A stretch of 55,000 bases of DNA, taken from the NCBI GenBank assembly GCA_963575745.1, contig CAUYUJ010015747.1:237669-292668 (forward strand), written 5' to 3'. Under the pieces are notes generated by a model. It did no database searches, was not told the origin of the DNA, and worked only from the letters and a program-made list of their open reading frames with translations. The translations under genes were made by a program, and so were the position numbers. The stretch is from Prorocentrum cordatum. Its lineage: Eukaryota; Sar; Dinophyceae; Prorocentrales; Prorocentraceae. Positions 34,955-47,185 of this stretch are shown here, in pieces (the stretch's first letter is position 1; each line of letters begins with the position of its first letter).

Positions 34955-35052
34955 CCATTTCAGATCGAGGATTGTTTTGGCAGTACACTCGTTACACAAA
35001 CTTGGTTCCAAGTACACGCACGGGATATTGTTCCCTCCATTCGTTCTGTGGC

Positions 35053-37003
35053 ATGGCAGCCTTCAGGGCGCCATGGACCGTGTTTGCGGCGGCGGTCTTT
35101 GCCCCCCGCATGCCCACAGCGGTCTCTCTCAAGACGGAGTCCAGCGCCAACACGACGAACACATGGGTGCAGTTGTTAGACAATTTCGAATATTACGGGG
35201 AGCGGATGCCCTCATATGCTACACCAATGAACTACGGTTCTTTCACACAGTTAAAAGCTGTGTACCAAAGTGGAAGTGGCATCTATTGTGATACGAGGAG
35301 GTCGGGTGGCACCGTCTGGCAACAGTGTTGTTGTGGGTACAATTCTTTCGAGGCCATGAAGAATGGAGGGTACATCGTGTCACAACCCAATTGGCATACG
35401 TTGCCTTCCAATTGCTACGCGTCTGGATCGACCGAAATCATCTGCAATGTCAACTTCGACATAGCAAGCGGCGATACCATTCTCGCCACGTGGTACGAGC
35501 CTTCCCGCTCATCATCGCTCGGTGACAATGGCGGCAGCATCCAGGTGGATTTGTACGGCTATGGGACGGCAGCGGATCCTACCGTTTGTTTCGGGGCGCG
35601 TGGCAATTCGTACGGTTCTTTCTACATCAGCACGACCGTTTCAGTCTCTAACGTGTTGATGACATATTCCAGCGGTAATGTCTATAATTCGGGAGGGCAA
35701 GAGGTCACGAAGTGGGGGAATTCAGTTTGGTTCGGTGTGTTCATGACCGACTCGAACAACAACGTAGTGTTTCCCGACTACAACAACAACGGGAACACCG
35801 TGACGAACACGCATGGTGGTGGATGGTACACAATTGCCGGTGCCAGCTCCCAATCAGATCCCCAATTCACGTGGCAAACGACTACGGCTAAGACGTTGTC
35901 GGCCGGAGAGTACCGATTGTGGTACGGTGAGGATCTATATGATTACACAGAGACTGACAACGGCGGGACCATGTGCGCTAAAGTTCAGATTAACGGTGGT
36001 GCGACGCCCAGCCCGACGCCCTACCCGACGCCCTACCCGACACCTTATCCGACGGCCTACCCGACGCCCTACCCGACGCCTTACCCTACGGCCTACCCGA
36101 CGCCCTACCCGACGCCTTACCCGACGGCCTTCCCGACGCCTTTACCGACGGCCTTCCCGACGCCCTACCCGACGGCCTTCCCGACGCCCTACCCGACGCC
36201 CTACCCGACGCCCTACCCGACGCCCTACCCGACGGCCTTCCCGACGGGCTTCCCGACGCCTTTCCCGACGGCCTTCCCGACGTCCTACCCGACGGCTTTC
36301 CCGACGCCCTACCCGACTGCCTTCCCGACGCCCTTTCCCGACGCCCTACCCGACTGCCTTCCCGACGCCTTTCCCGACGCCCAGCCCGACGCCCAGCCCG
36401 ACGTATCCTCCAGGTTGGCCGACGCCACATCCGACGTTCCCTCCTGCAGCTCCAGCTGCGGCCGGAGCTGGCGGAAGCGTGGCTGCCACTGGCGACCCTC
36501 ACCTTCAAAACGTTCATGGCGAGCGGTTCGATTTGATGAAGCAGGGCAAGCATGTTCTGATAAACATCCCTCGTGGAATGAGCGCTGAAGACTCATTGCT
36601 TCATGTGCAAGTCGTTGCGCGCCGGCTTGGTGGGAGGTGCGCGGACATGTATTTCCAAGAAGTGAACGTTACAGGGTCTTGGGCAGAAGCCAAACAAGTT
36701 GGAGGGTATCACCACAGCGTATCCCAAAGTGCGGTCGAGGCTCCGCAATGGGTTGCGTTCGGTTCGGTCCAGTTGAAAGTCGCGCATGGACGTGCGGATA
36801 GTGGCGTCCGGTATCTGAATGTGTACGTGAAGCGTTTAGGGCTAGCAGGGTTTGCTGTCGGAGGCCTGCTGGGAGAAGACGACCACAAAGACATAATGAC
36901 TCCCCCAGCGGCCTGCAGTAAGCGTACTTCTCTATCCGCGGGTGGCGCGATTGGCCAGGCTTCTTCCTCCGCGTCGTCGGTTGCATTGGCAACCTTCGAG
37001 TGA
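35053..37003 (+). pseudogene. Copy 3 of the PT-rich/vWD-like gene, one frameshift in the linker
   Basis: Same signal peptide, N-terminal region and leader context as copies 1 and 2. At 36334-36336, in the PT linker, CCCTTTCCCG has one more T than the CCCTTCCCG of copies 1 and 2. The first frame then reads on as [20 protein letters not shown] and stops at 36588, losing the vWD-like region, which stays intact in the next frame to 37003. Private or shared changes include S to R in CDTSRSGG (CDTRRSGG, shared with copy 5) and ISTAVSV to ISTTVSV (also shared with copy 5). The extra base lies in a short homopolymer within a repeat, where sequencing or consensus error is likely, so the break may not be real. 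Confidence 0.8.
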
Positions 37004-39562
37004 TCTTGCGAGGCGCCTTGGAAGGTGCGTGCAGTCTGCAGTCAAGATGCTCAAATGAACAGCGTCGGAAGGGCTCTCTGTTCCTCATTCCATGCCTGTC
37101 CTTTCACTCGGCGCATGCGCCGTTGCTTGCGTCAACTGGGCGCAGGCACTCCAGGCAGTTGCTCCACTGGTGATCCGTGCGAGCAACTTGCTTATTCTGA
37201 GAAGCTGGATGAGGTCCATCAACGAACAAGTACATACATGAACAATGCATTTGCATAATTTTCCGATTTTTTGGAGCTCCACGCAGATTTCTCGGATCGG
37301 CGCTTGGACTCCCTTCCCCAGCGCGCGAGCGAGCCAGGGCGGGCGCTGGAGGCGGCCGCCAGGGTGGGCCCACGCAGACACTGAGAACTCGGCGCGATGC
37401 GTGGAACTCCGAAACGTCATGAGTTATGCCACCTTTGCCTTCTTCCATGTGGCCGTGGTGACAGTAATGCCAGCCGAACCGCATCGCCTCCTGCTCGTCC
37501 GCCCGCTGGCCATTCTGCTCTTCGCTTCTCCCCTCAGCCGGTGGCCGTCCGACAACGCGATTGCCGCTTCGTCTTTCATTCGTTCTCTTCGTGCTCAACC
37601 TCAGCGTCGTCGAACTCCCGCGGGGATACTGTCATGACCTCGTGGTGGATAAAGTTGCCGTGGGCGGCTGGCGCTGGCTCTGCAAGCCCGGGTATCCTGC
37701 CCACTCGTGGCCACCCACAGCTGATGCGGCCGCGAGGGCGCTTACCGATGAGAATTTTCCAGCGTTTCACAAAGGCCGCGTTGGCGCGCGGGCACTTCAG
37801 AGCGTGTCGGTGGTTCGGGCGGGCGCGGTATCGTGTTGACGTCGATAACGTGGGCAACGCTAGTGACAGTAACGATGATGGTATCGATGGTGAAGTTGAC
37901 GACGGCAAGGCCAATGACGGCCCCCTTGCTGCAGGCGACGATGCCGATGATGATGTACATGCGTCGGTGATGAGGATGGTTGACTGACGATGACGGCAAT
38001 TGCGGCGATTGACCACGACGATGCGGTGGTGATGCGGCAGCGCTAATGAGGGTCATGGTGAGGAGGTGCGCACGCGCGGACATGCAAAAGCACCTGTTTG
38101 TTTGTTTGTTTGTTGAAGAAGCGTTTACTTTGGTTCCACATGTTTTGAAGAGCTTTCTCTAGAAACGCATCGAGACCCAGGGTGTTTTTTTTGAACGATT
38201 TCGATGCACGCGTGGCGAGGCGTGCGTGTGGCCCGCATGGTATTATCGGAAGCGGTGTCGTTCTGTGGGCGCATGCAGGATCAACGCGGAATGCGTGCGG
38301 GGGTAAGACATTTGCAATCTTTGGAACGGGAAACCTGAGGGTCTGTGTCGATTTGGTGTTGAAATGTTTGCGCGGTTGGTGTGTGTGTGTGTGTGCGTGT
38401 GTGTGTGTGGGTATGTTCTCGACATGCGCGCGTGCTTGTGGGGTGGGCAGTGTGTATTGCTCCGCCCATCGGATTTTTGAAGCATGATCTCATCTTCAAC
38501 GAGCGTCGAGGCAGAGCCACACGTAAAAATTGTAGTGTCCCAGGGGGCCCGGGTAACACCAGGGCCCTCCAGGGGGAGGTCGGTGGAGTCTCGTTCTCTT
38601 GTGTGACACAGAGACTTGGTGTGATGCGGGCCAGGTGCACGCTTCCTGCGGCGACACGCCGCCGTCTGAGTCTGAGTCTGCGGTCTGAGCCTGCGGTTGC
38701 TCCATACACATGTTGCGCCACACACGTACCACACCGAGAGTGCAACGACCGCCTGTTTCCGGCCCGTGCTTGCAACCATGTGTGAGATTGGAAACCGTTG
38801 GAAACTGACTTACCGCCCACTGGTAACCGTTAGACGCTAATGGCTGCAACCCCGGGAACCCCGCGGACTGCCCACCCGCAGCCGCCGGAATCAGATGGCG
38901 GCAATCGCCAGAACTCGGCGGACCAGGTCAGTGCCTCGCAGAGCAAGTGAGACCCTCAAGTCCCCAAGAGCAAATACGCTTTTTTAGGACAAGCAAAACC
39001 AAGCGCGTGAGCTCCACAGTCTTCAGGGCGCTCCCATGGGTTCGTGAGAATGCCTTGGGATTTGCAAGGGTTCCTATGGATTTCTACGGCTTCTAAGGAT
39101 TCCAATGGATTCCGACGGATTCTTGTGGATCCCGAGGGACGCAGGGCATTGGACCGAGCCTGGAAACGGCCAGGGCACGGGGTTGCGGAGAGGAGAGTCC
39201 AGGACAGAGCGCGGCCAAGACGCTGAGACAAGGACCACTTGGGGCTTTTCGACTTACAAACGGCGTTCCTCACTTTCCTTGCTCTTCAATCTCCTTGGGA
39301 CCGACGACGAGAGCGTCTCGCACACGCCGAAGGATCGGCGGATTCAGCGTTCCTTACAACAGCACACTGGGTGTGGACGATGGAGCTTTGCGACGGCCAT
39401 GTCGCTCACCAGAGCTAGCCTGTGAGAGTCGGTGAGGAGGCTGGCGAAGGGGAGAGTGGGCCGCCGGCGAGCCTCGAGACTTGGAGGGCCCATTTCAGAG
39501 CAGGCGCTGCTTCGAGAACGGATAGCGGCTGGCAGTCAAACGAAACAAGGCATTCACATAAT
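37004..39562. other. Spacer between copies 3 and 4 (type A 5' part), with an indel-dense patch
   Basis: Matches the copy 1-2 spacer at its type-A markers (four TTTG, T8, ATTATCGG) but has the short form further downstream. Between about 37325 and 37725 it differs from every other spacer by small insertions and deletions every 10-20 bp, while the sequence on both sides is nearly identical to the others. GT run at about 38380-38409. No gene seen. Confidence 0.7.
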
Positions 39563-39584
39563 TCCGTACCCATTTTGGCTCAAG
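39563..39584 (+). other. Relic dinoflagellate spliced leader, copy 4
   Basis: Identical 22-nt relic with the same G to C change, 98 bp before the ATG at 39683, followed by the same decayed second relic. Confidence 0.88.
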
Positions 39585-39682
39585 CCATTTCAGATCGAGG
39601 ATTGTTTTGGCAGTACACTCGTTACACAAACTTGGTTCCAAGTACGCGCACGGGATATTGCTCCCTCCATTCGTTCTGTGGC

Positions 39683-41619
39683 ATGGCAGCCTTCAGGGCG
39701 CCATGGACCGTGTTTGCGGCGGCGGTCTTTGCCCCCCGCATGCCCACAGCGGTCTCTCTCAAGACGGAGTCCAGCGCCAACACGACGAACACATGGGTGC
39801 AGTTGTTAGACAATTTCGAATATTACGGGGAGCGGATGCCCTCATATGCTACACCAATGAACTACGGTTCTTTCACACAGTTAAAAGCTGTGTACCAAAG
39901 TGGAAGTGGCATCTATTGTGATACGAGTAGGTCGGGTGGCACCGTCTGGCAACAGTGTTGTTGTGGGTACAATTCTTTCGAGGCCATGAAGAATGGAGGG
40001 TACATCGTGTCACAACCCAATTGGCATACGTTGCCTTCCAATTGCTACGCGTCTGGATCGACCGAAATCATCTGCAATGTCAACTTCGACATAGCAAGCG
40101 GCGATACCATTCTCGCCACGTGGTACGAGCCTTCCCGCTCATCATCGCTCGGTGACAATGGCGGCAGCATCCAGGTGGACTTGTACGGCAATGGGACGGC
40201 AGCGGATCCTACCGTTTGTTTCGGGGCGCGTGGCAATTCGTACGGTTCTTTCTACATCAGCACGGCCGTTTCAGTCTCTAACGTGTTGATGACATATTCC
40301 AGCGGTAATGTTTATAATTCGGGGGGGCAAGAGGTCACGAAGTGGGGGAATTCAGTTTGGTTCGGTGTGTTCATGACCGACTCGAACAACAACGTAGTGT
40401 TTCCCGACTACAGCAACAACGGGAACACCGTTACGAACACGCATGGTGGTGGGTGGTACACAATTGCCAGTGCCAGCTCTCAATCAGATCCCCAATTTAC
40501 GTGGCAAACGACTACAGCGAAGACGTTGTCGGCCGGAGAGTACCGATTGTGGTATGGTGAGGATCTCCATGGTTTCACAGAGAGTGACAGCGGCGGGACC
40601 ATGTGCGCTAAAGTTCAGATTAACGGTGGTGCGACGCCCAGCCCGACGCCTTACCCGACGCCCTACCCGACATTTTATCCGACGCCGTACCCGACGGGCT
40701 TCCCGACGCCTTTCCCGACGCCCTACCCGACGCCGTACCCGACGGGCTTCCCGACGCCTTTCCCGACGCCCTTCCCGACGCCCTACCCGACGGCCTTCCC
40801 GACGCCCACCCAACTCCCTACCCGACGCCCCACCCGACGCACTACCCGACGGCCTTCCCGACGGGCTTCCCGACGCCTTTCCCGACGGCCTTCCCGACGC
40901 CCTACCCGACGGCCTTCCCGACGCCCTACCCGACTGCCTTCCCGACGCCCTTCCCGACGCTTTTCCCGACTGCCTTCCCGACGCCATTCCCGACGCCCAG
41001 CCCGACGCCCAGCCCGACGTATCCTCCAGGTTGGCCGACGCCACACCCGACGTTCCCTCCTGCAGCTCCAGCTGCGGCCGGAGCTGGCGGAAGCGTGGCT
41101 GCCACTGGCGACCCCCACTTTCAAAACGTGCATGGCGAGCGGTTCGATTTGATGAAGCAGGGCAAGCATGTTCTGATAAACATCCCTCGTGGAATGAGCG
41201 CTGAAGACTCATTGCTTCATGTGCAAGTCGTTGCGCGCCGGCTTGGTGGGAGGTGCGCGGACATGTATTTCCAAGAAGTGAACGTTACAGGGTCTTGGGC
41301 AGAAGCCAAACAAGTTGGAGGGTATCACCACAGCGTATCCCAAAGTGCGGTCGAGGCTCCGCAATGGGTTGCGTTCGGTTCGGTCCAGTTGAAAGTCGCG
41401 CATGGACGTGCGGATAGTGGCGTCCGGTATCTGAATGTGTACGTGAAGCGTTTAGGGCTAGCAGGGTTTGCTGTCGGAGGCCTGCTGGGAGAAGACGACC
41501 ACAAAGACATAATGACTCCCCCAGCGGCCTGCAGTAAGCGTACTTCTCTATCCGCGGGTGGCGCGATTGGCCAGGCTTCTTCCTCCGCGTCGTCGGTTGC
41601 ATTGGCAACCTTCGAGTGA
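39683..41619 (+). pseudogene. Copy 4 of the PT-rich/vWD-like gene, one frameshift and a divergent central tract
   Basis: The 5' half is nearly identical to copy 2. From about 40180 to 41125 it is clearly more diverged: LYGYGT to LYGNGT, DYNNNG to DYSNNG, IAGASS to IASASS, and [13 protein letters not shown] to [13 protein letters not shown]. It also has a rearranged linker with [14 protein letters not shown] units and GDPHF instead of GDPHL. At 40807-40808 one T appears to be missing (GCCCACCC where GCCCTACCC is expected). The first frame becomes Arg-rich and stops at 41152, and the vWD-like region continues in another frame to 41619. Downstream of 41130 it again matches copies 2 and 3. The deletion could be real decay or a consensus error. 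Confidence 0.8.
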
Positions 41620-44150
41620 TCTTGCGAGGCGCCTTGGAAGGTGCGTGCAGTCTGCAGTCAAGATGCTCAAATGAACAGCGTCGGAAGGGCTCTCTGTTCC
41701 TCATTCCATGCCTGTCCTTTCACTCGGCGCATGCGCCGTTGCTTGCGTCAACTGGGCGCAGGCACTCCAGGCAGTTGCTCCACTGGTGATCCGTGCGAGC
41801 AACTTGCTTATTCTGAGAAGCTGGATGAGGTCCATCAACGAACAAGTACATACATGAACAATGCATTTGCATAATTTTCCGATTTTTTGGAGCTCCACGC
41901 AGATTTCTCGGATCGGCGCTTGGACTCCCTTCCCCAGCGCGCGGAGCGAGCCAGGGGCGGCGCTGGAGGCGCCGCCAGGGGGGCCCAGCGCAGACCTGAG
42001 AACTCCGCGCGGAACTCCGAAACGTCATGTTTATGCCACTTTGCCTTCTTCCATGTGGCCGTGGTGACAGTGATGCCGCCACCGCTTCTGCCTCCTGCTC
42101 GTCCGCCGCTGGCCATTCTGCTCTTGCTTCTCCCTCAGCCGGTGCCGTCGCCAACACCGTTGCGATTCATCCTTTCCTTCGTTCTCGTCGTGAACCTCAG
42201 CGTCGTCGAACTCCCGCGGTACTGTCTTGACCTCGTGGTGGATAGTTGCCGGGGCGAGCTGCGCTGGCTCGTGCAAGCCCGCGCGCAGAGCGGCCAGCTG
42301 GTTTGGCACAGCTGATGCGGCCGCGAGGGCGCTTACCGATGAGAATTTTCCAGCGTTTCACAAAGGCCGCGTTGGCGCGCGGGCACTTCAGAGCGTGTCG
42401 GTGGTTCGGGCGGGCGCGGTATCGTGTTGACGTCGATAACGTGGGCAACGCTAGTGACAGTAACGATGATGGTATCGATGGTGAAGTTGACGACGGCAAG
42501 GCCAATGACGGCCCCCTTGCTGCAGGCGACGATGCCGATGATGATGTACATGCGTCGGTGATGAGGATGGTTGACTGACGATGGCGGCAATTGCGGCGAT
42601 TGACCACGACGATGCGGTGGTGATGCGGCAGCGCTAATGAGGGTCATGGTGAGGAGGTGCGCACGCGCGGACATGCAAAAACACCTGTTTGTTTGTTTGT
42701 TGAAGAAGCGTTTACTTTGGTTCCACATGTTTTGAAGAGCTTTCTCTAGAAACGCATCGAGACCCAGGGTGTTTTTTTGAACGATTTCGATGCACGCGTG
42801 GCGAGGCGTGCGTGTGGCCCGCATGGTATTATTGGAAGCGGTGTCGTTCTGTGGGCGCATGCAGGATCAACGCGGAATGCGTGCGGGGGTAAGACATTTG
42901 CAATCTTTGGAACGGGAAACCTGAGGGTCTGTGTCGATTTGGTGTTGAAATGTTTGCGCGGTTGGTGTGTGTGTGTGTGTGTGCGTGTGTGTGTGTGGGT
43001 ATGTTCTCGACATGCGCGCGTGCTTGTGGGGTGGGCAGTGTGTATTGCTCCGCCCATCGGATTTTTGAAGCATGATCTCATCTTCAACGAGCGTCGAGGC
43101 AGAGCCACACGTAAAAATTGTAGTGTCCCAGGGGGCCCGGGTAACACCAGGGCCCTCCAGGGGGAGGTCGGTGGAGTCTCGTTCTCTTGTGTGACACAGA
43201 GACTTGGTGTGATGCGGGCCAGGTGCACGCTTCCTGCGGCGACACGCCGCCGTCTGAGTCTGAGTCTGCGGTCTGAGCCTGCGGTTGCTCCATACACATG
43301 TTGCGCCACACACGTACCACACCGAGAGTGCAACGACCGCCTGTTTCCGGCCCGTGCTTGCAACCATGTGTGAGATTGGAAACCGTTGGAAACTGACTTA
43401 CCGCCCACTGGTAACCGTTAGACGCTAATGGCTGCAACCCCGGGAACCCCGCGGACTGCCCACCCGCAGCCGCCGGAATCAGATGGCGGCAATCGCCAGA
43501 ACTCGGCGGACCAGGTCAGTGCCTCGCAGAGCAAGTGAGACCCTCAAGTCCCCAAGAGCAAATACGCTTTTTTAGGACAAGCAAAACCAAGCGCGTGAGC
43601 TCCACAGTCTTCAGGGCGCTCCCATGGGTTCGTGAGAATGCCTTGGGATTTGCAAGGGTTCCTATGGATTTCTACGGCTTCTAAGGATTCCAATGGATTC
43701 CGACGGATTCTTGTGGATCCCGAGGGACGCAGGGCATTGGACCGAGCCTGGAAACGGCCAGGGCACGGGGTTGCGGAGAGGAGAGTCCAGGACAGAGCGC
43801 GGCCAAGACGCTGAGACAAGGACCACTTGGGGCTTTTCGACTTACAAACGGCGTTCCTCACTTTCCTTGCTCTTCAATCTCCTTGGGACCGACGACGAGA
43901 GCGTCTCGCACACGCCGAAGGATCGGCGGATTCAGCGTTCCTTACAACAGCACACTGGGTGTGGACGATGGAGCTTTGCGACGGCCATGTCGCTCACCAG
44001 AGCTAGCCTGTGAGAGTCGGTGAGGAGGCTGGCGAAGGGGAGAGTGGGCCGCCGGCGAGCCTCGAGACTTGGAGGGCCCATTTCAGAGCAGGCGCTGCTT
44101 CGAGAACGGATAGCGGCTGGCAGTCAAACGAAACAAGGCATTCACATAAT
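41620..44150. other. Spacer between copies 4 and 5 (type A then B, short form)
   Basis: Carries type-A variants up to about 42465 (GCGTTGGCGCG, GCTAGTGAC) and type-B variants afterwards (GATGGCGG, three TTTG, T7, ATTATTGG). This suggests a recombination or conversion switch in between. GT run at about 42965-42998. No gene seen. Confidence 0.7.
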
Positions 44151-44172
44151 TCCGTACCCATTTTGGCTCAAG
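44151..44172 (+). other. Relic dinoflagellate spliced leader, copy 5
   Basis: Identical 22-nt relic with the same G to C change, 98 bp before the ATG at 44271, followed by the same decayed second relic. Confidence 0.88.
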
Positions 44173-44270
44173 CCATTTCAGATCGAGGATTGTTTTGGCA
44201 GTACACTCGTTACACAAACTTGGTTCCAAGTACACGCACGGGATATTGTTCCCTCCATTCGTTCTGTGGC

Positions 44271-46225
44271 ATGGCAGCCTTCAGGGCGCCATGGACCGTG
44301 TTTGCGGCGGCGGTCTTTGCCCCCCGCATGCCCACAGCGGTCTCTCTCAAGACGGAGTCCAGCGCCAACACGACGAACACATGGGTGCAGTTGTAGACAA
44401 TTTCGAATATTACGGGGAGCGGATGCCCTCATATGCTACACCAATGAACTACGGTTCTTTCACACAGTTAAAAGCTGTGTACCAAAGTGGAAGTGGCATC
44501 TATTGTGATACGAGGAGGTCGGGTGGCACCGTCGGCAACAGTGTTGTTGTGGGTACAATTCTTTCGAGGCCATGAAGAATGGAGGGTACATCGTGTCACA
44601 ACCCATTGGCATACGTTGCCTTCCAATTGCTACGCGTCTGGATCGACCGAAATCATCTGCAATGTCAACTTCGACATAGCAAGCGGCGATACCATTCTGG
44701 CCACGTGGTACGAGCCTTCCCGCTCATCATCGCTCGGTGACAATGGCGGCAGCATCCAGGTGGATTTGTACGGCTATGGGACGGCAGCGGATCCTACCGT
44801 TTGTTTCGGGGCGCGTGGCAATTCGTACGGTTCTTTCTACATCAGCACGACCGTTTCAGTCTCTAACGTGTTGATGACATATTCCAGCGGTAATGTCTAT
44901 AATTCGGGAGGGCAAGAGGTCACGAAGTGGGGGAATTCAGTTTGGTTCGGTGTGTTCATGACCGACTCGAACAACAACGTAGTGTTTCCCGACTACAACA
45001 ACAACGGGAACACCGTGACGAACACGCATGGTGGTGGATGGTACACAATTGCCGGTGCCAGCTCCAATCGGATCCCCAATTCACGTGGCAAACGACTACG
45101 GCTAAGACGTTGTCGGCCGGAGAGTACCGATTGTGGTACGGTGAGGATCTATATGATTACACAGAGACTGACAACGGCGGGACCATGTGCGCTAAAGTTC
45201 AGATTAACGGTGGTGCGACGCCCAGCCCGACGCCCTACCCGACGCCCTACCCGACACCTTATCCGACGCCCTACCCGACGCCCTACCCGACGCCTTACCC
45301 TACGGCCTACCCGACGCCCTACCCGACGCCTTACCCGACGGCCTTCCCGACGCCTTTACCGACGGCCTTCCCGACGCCCTACCCGACGGCCTTCCCGACG
45401 CCCTACCCGACGCCCTACCCGACGCCCTACCCGACGCCCTACCCGACGGCCTTCCCGACGGGCTTCCCGACGCCTTTCCCGACGGCCTTCCCGACGCCCT
45501 ACCCGACCTACCCGACGGCTTTCCCGACGCCCTACCCGACTGCCTTCCCGACGCCCTTCCCGACGCCCTACCCGACGGCCTTCCCGACGCCTTTCCCGAC
45601 GCCCAGCCCGACGCCCAGCCCGACGTATCCTCCAGGTTGGCCGACGCCACATCCGACGTTCCCTCCTGCAGCTCCAGCTGCGGCCGGAGCTGGCGGAAGC
45701 GTGGCTGCCACTGGCGACCCTCACCTTCAAAACGTTCATGGCGAGCGGTTCGATTTGATGAAGCAGGGCAAGCATGTTCTGATAAACATCCCTCGTGGAA
45801 TGAGCGCTGAAGACTCATTGCTTCATGTGCAAGTCGATGCGCGCCGGCTTGGTGGAAAGTGCGCGGACATGTATTTCCAAGAAGTGAACGTTACAGGGTC
45901 TTGGGCAGAAGCCAAGCAAGTTGGAGGGTATCACCACAGCGTATCGCAAAATGCGGTCGAGGCTCCGCAATGGGTTACGTTCGGTTCGGTCCAGTTGAAA
46001 GTCGCGCATGGACGTACGGATAGTGGCGTCCTGTATCTGAATGTGTACGTGAAGCGTTTAGGGCTAGCAGGGTTTGCTGTCGGAGGCCTGCTGGGAGAAG
46101 ACGACCACAAAGACATAATGACTCCCCCAGCGGCTTGCAGTAAGCATACGTCTCTATCCGAGGGGGGCGCGATTGGCCAGGCTTCTTCCTCAGTGTCGTC
46201 GGTTGCATTGGCAACCTTCGAGTGA
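44271..46225 (+). pseudogene. Copy 5 of the PT-rich/vWD-like gene, four single-base deletions
   Basis: Compared with copies 1-4, single bases are missing at about 44394 (TTGTAGAC for TTGTTAGAC, giving an immediate TAG stop after 41 residues), 44533 (GTCGGC for GTCTGGC), 44605 (CCCATTGG for CCCAATTGG) and 45064 (GCTCCAATC for GCTCCCAATC). The remaining sequence keeps the signal peptide, the linker (with an extra PTYPTYPT) and a complete vWD-like region ending at 46225. It shares CDTRRSGG and ISTTVSV with copy 3. The last 400 bp carry private changes: VVARRLGGR to [15 protein letters not shown] to SQNAVE, GVRYLN to GVLYLN, CSKRTS to CSKHTS. All four breaks are 1-bp losses, a pattern fitting either decay of a terminal copy or unpolished long-read sequence. 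Confidence 0.8.
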
Positions 46226-47185
46226 TCTTGCGAGGCGCCTTGGAAGGTGCGTGCAGTCTGCAGTCAAGATGCTCAAATGAACAGCGTCGGAAGGGCTCAC
46301 TGTTCCTCATTCCATGCCTGTCCTTTCACTCGGCACATGCGCCGTTGCTTGCGTCAACTGGGCGTAGGCACTCCAGGCAGTTGCTCCACTGGTGATCCGT
46401 GCGAGCAACTTGCTTATTCTGAGAAGCTGGACGAGGTCCATCAACAAACAATTACATACATGAACAATGCATTTGCATGTGTTTTTTTTTCTGATTTTTC
46501 GGAGCTCCACGCAGATTTCTCGGATCGGCGCTGGGACCTCCTTCCGAGCCAGGGGCGGCGCTGGAGGCGCCGCCAGGGGGGCCCAGCGCAGACCTGAGAA
46601 CTCCGCGGGGAACTCCGAAACGTCATGCTTTATGCCACTCTGCCCTCTTCCATGTGGCCGCGGTGACAGTGATGCCGCCACCGCTTCTGCCTCCTGCTCG
46701 TCCGCCGCTGGCCATTCTGCTCTTGCTTCTCCCTCAGCCGGTGCCGTCGCCAACACCGTTGCGATTCATCCTTTCCCTCGTTCTCGTCGTGAACCTCAGC
46801 GTCGTCGAACTCCCGCGGTACTGTCTTGACCTCGTGGTGGATAGTTGCCGGGGCGAGCTGCGCTGGCTCGTGCAAGCCCGCGCGCAGAGCGGCCAGCTGG
46901 TTTGGCACAGCTGATGCGGCCGCGAGGGCGCTTACCGATGAGAATTTTCCAACGTTTCGCAAAGGCCGCGCTGGCGCGCGGGCACTTCAGAGCGTGTCGG
47001 TGATTCGGGCGGGCGCGGTATCGTGTTGACGTCGATAACGTGGGCAACGCTAGTGACAGCAACGATGATGGTGTCGATGGTGAAGTTGACGACGGCAAGG
47101 CCAATGACGGCCCCCTTGCTGCAGGCGACGATGCCGATGATGATGTGCATGCGTCGGTGATGAGGATGGTTGACTGACGATGGCG
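46226..47185. other. Partial spacer after copy 5, truncated at the array edge
   Basis: Matches the first 900 bp or so of the other spacers with more substitutions than they show among themselves, including a shortened segment near 46540. Ends within TGACTGACGATGGCGG. Confidence 0.75.
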
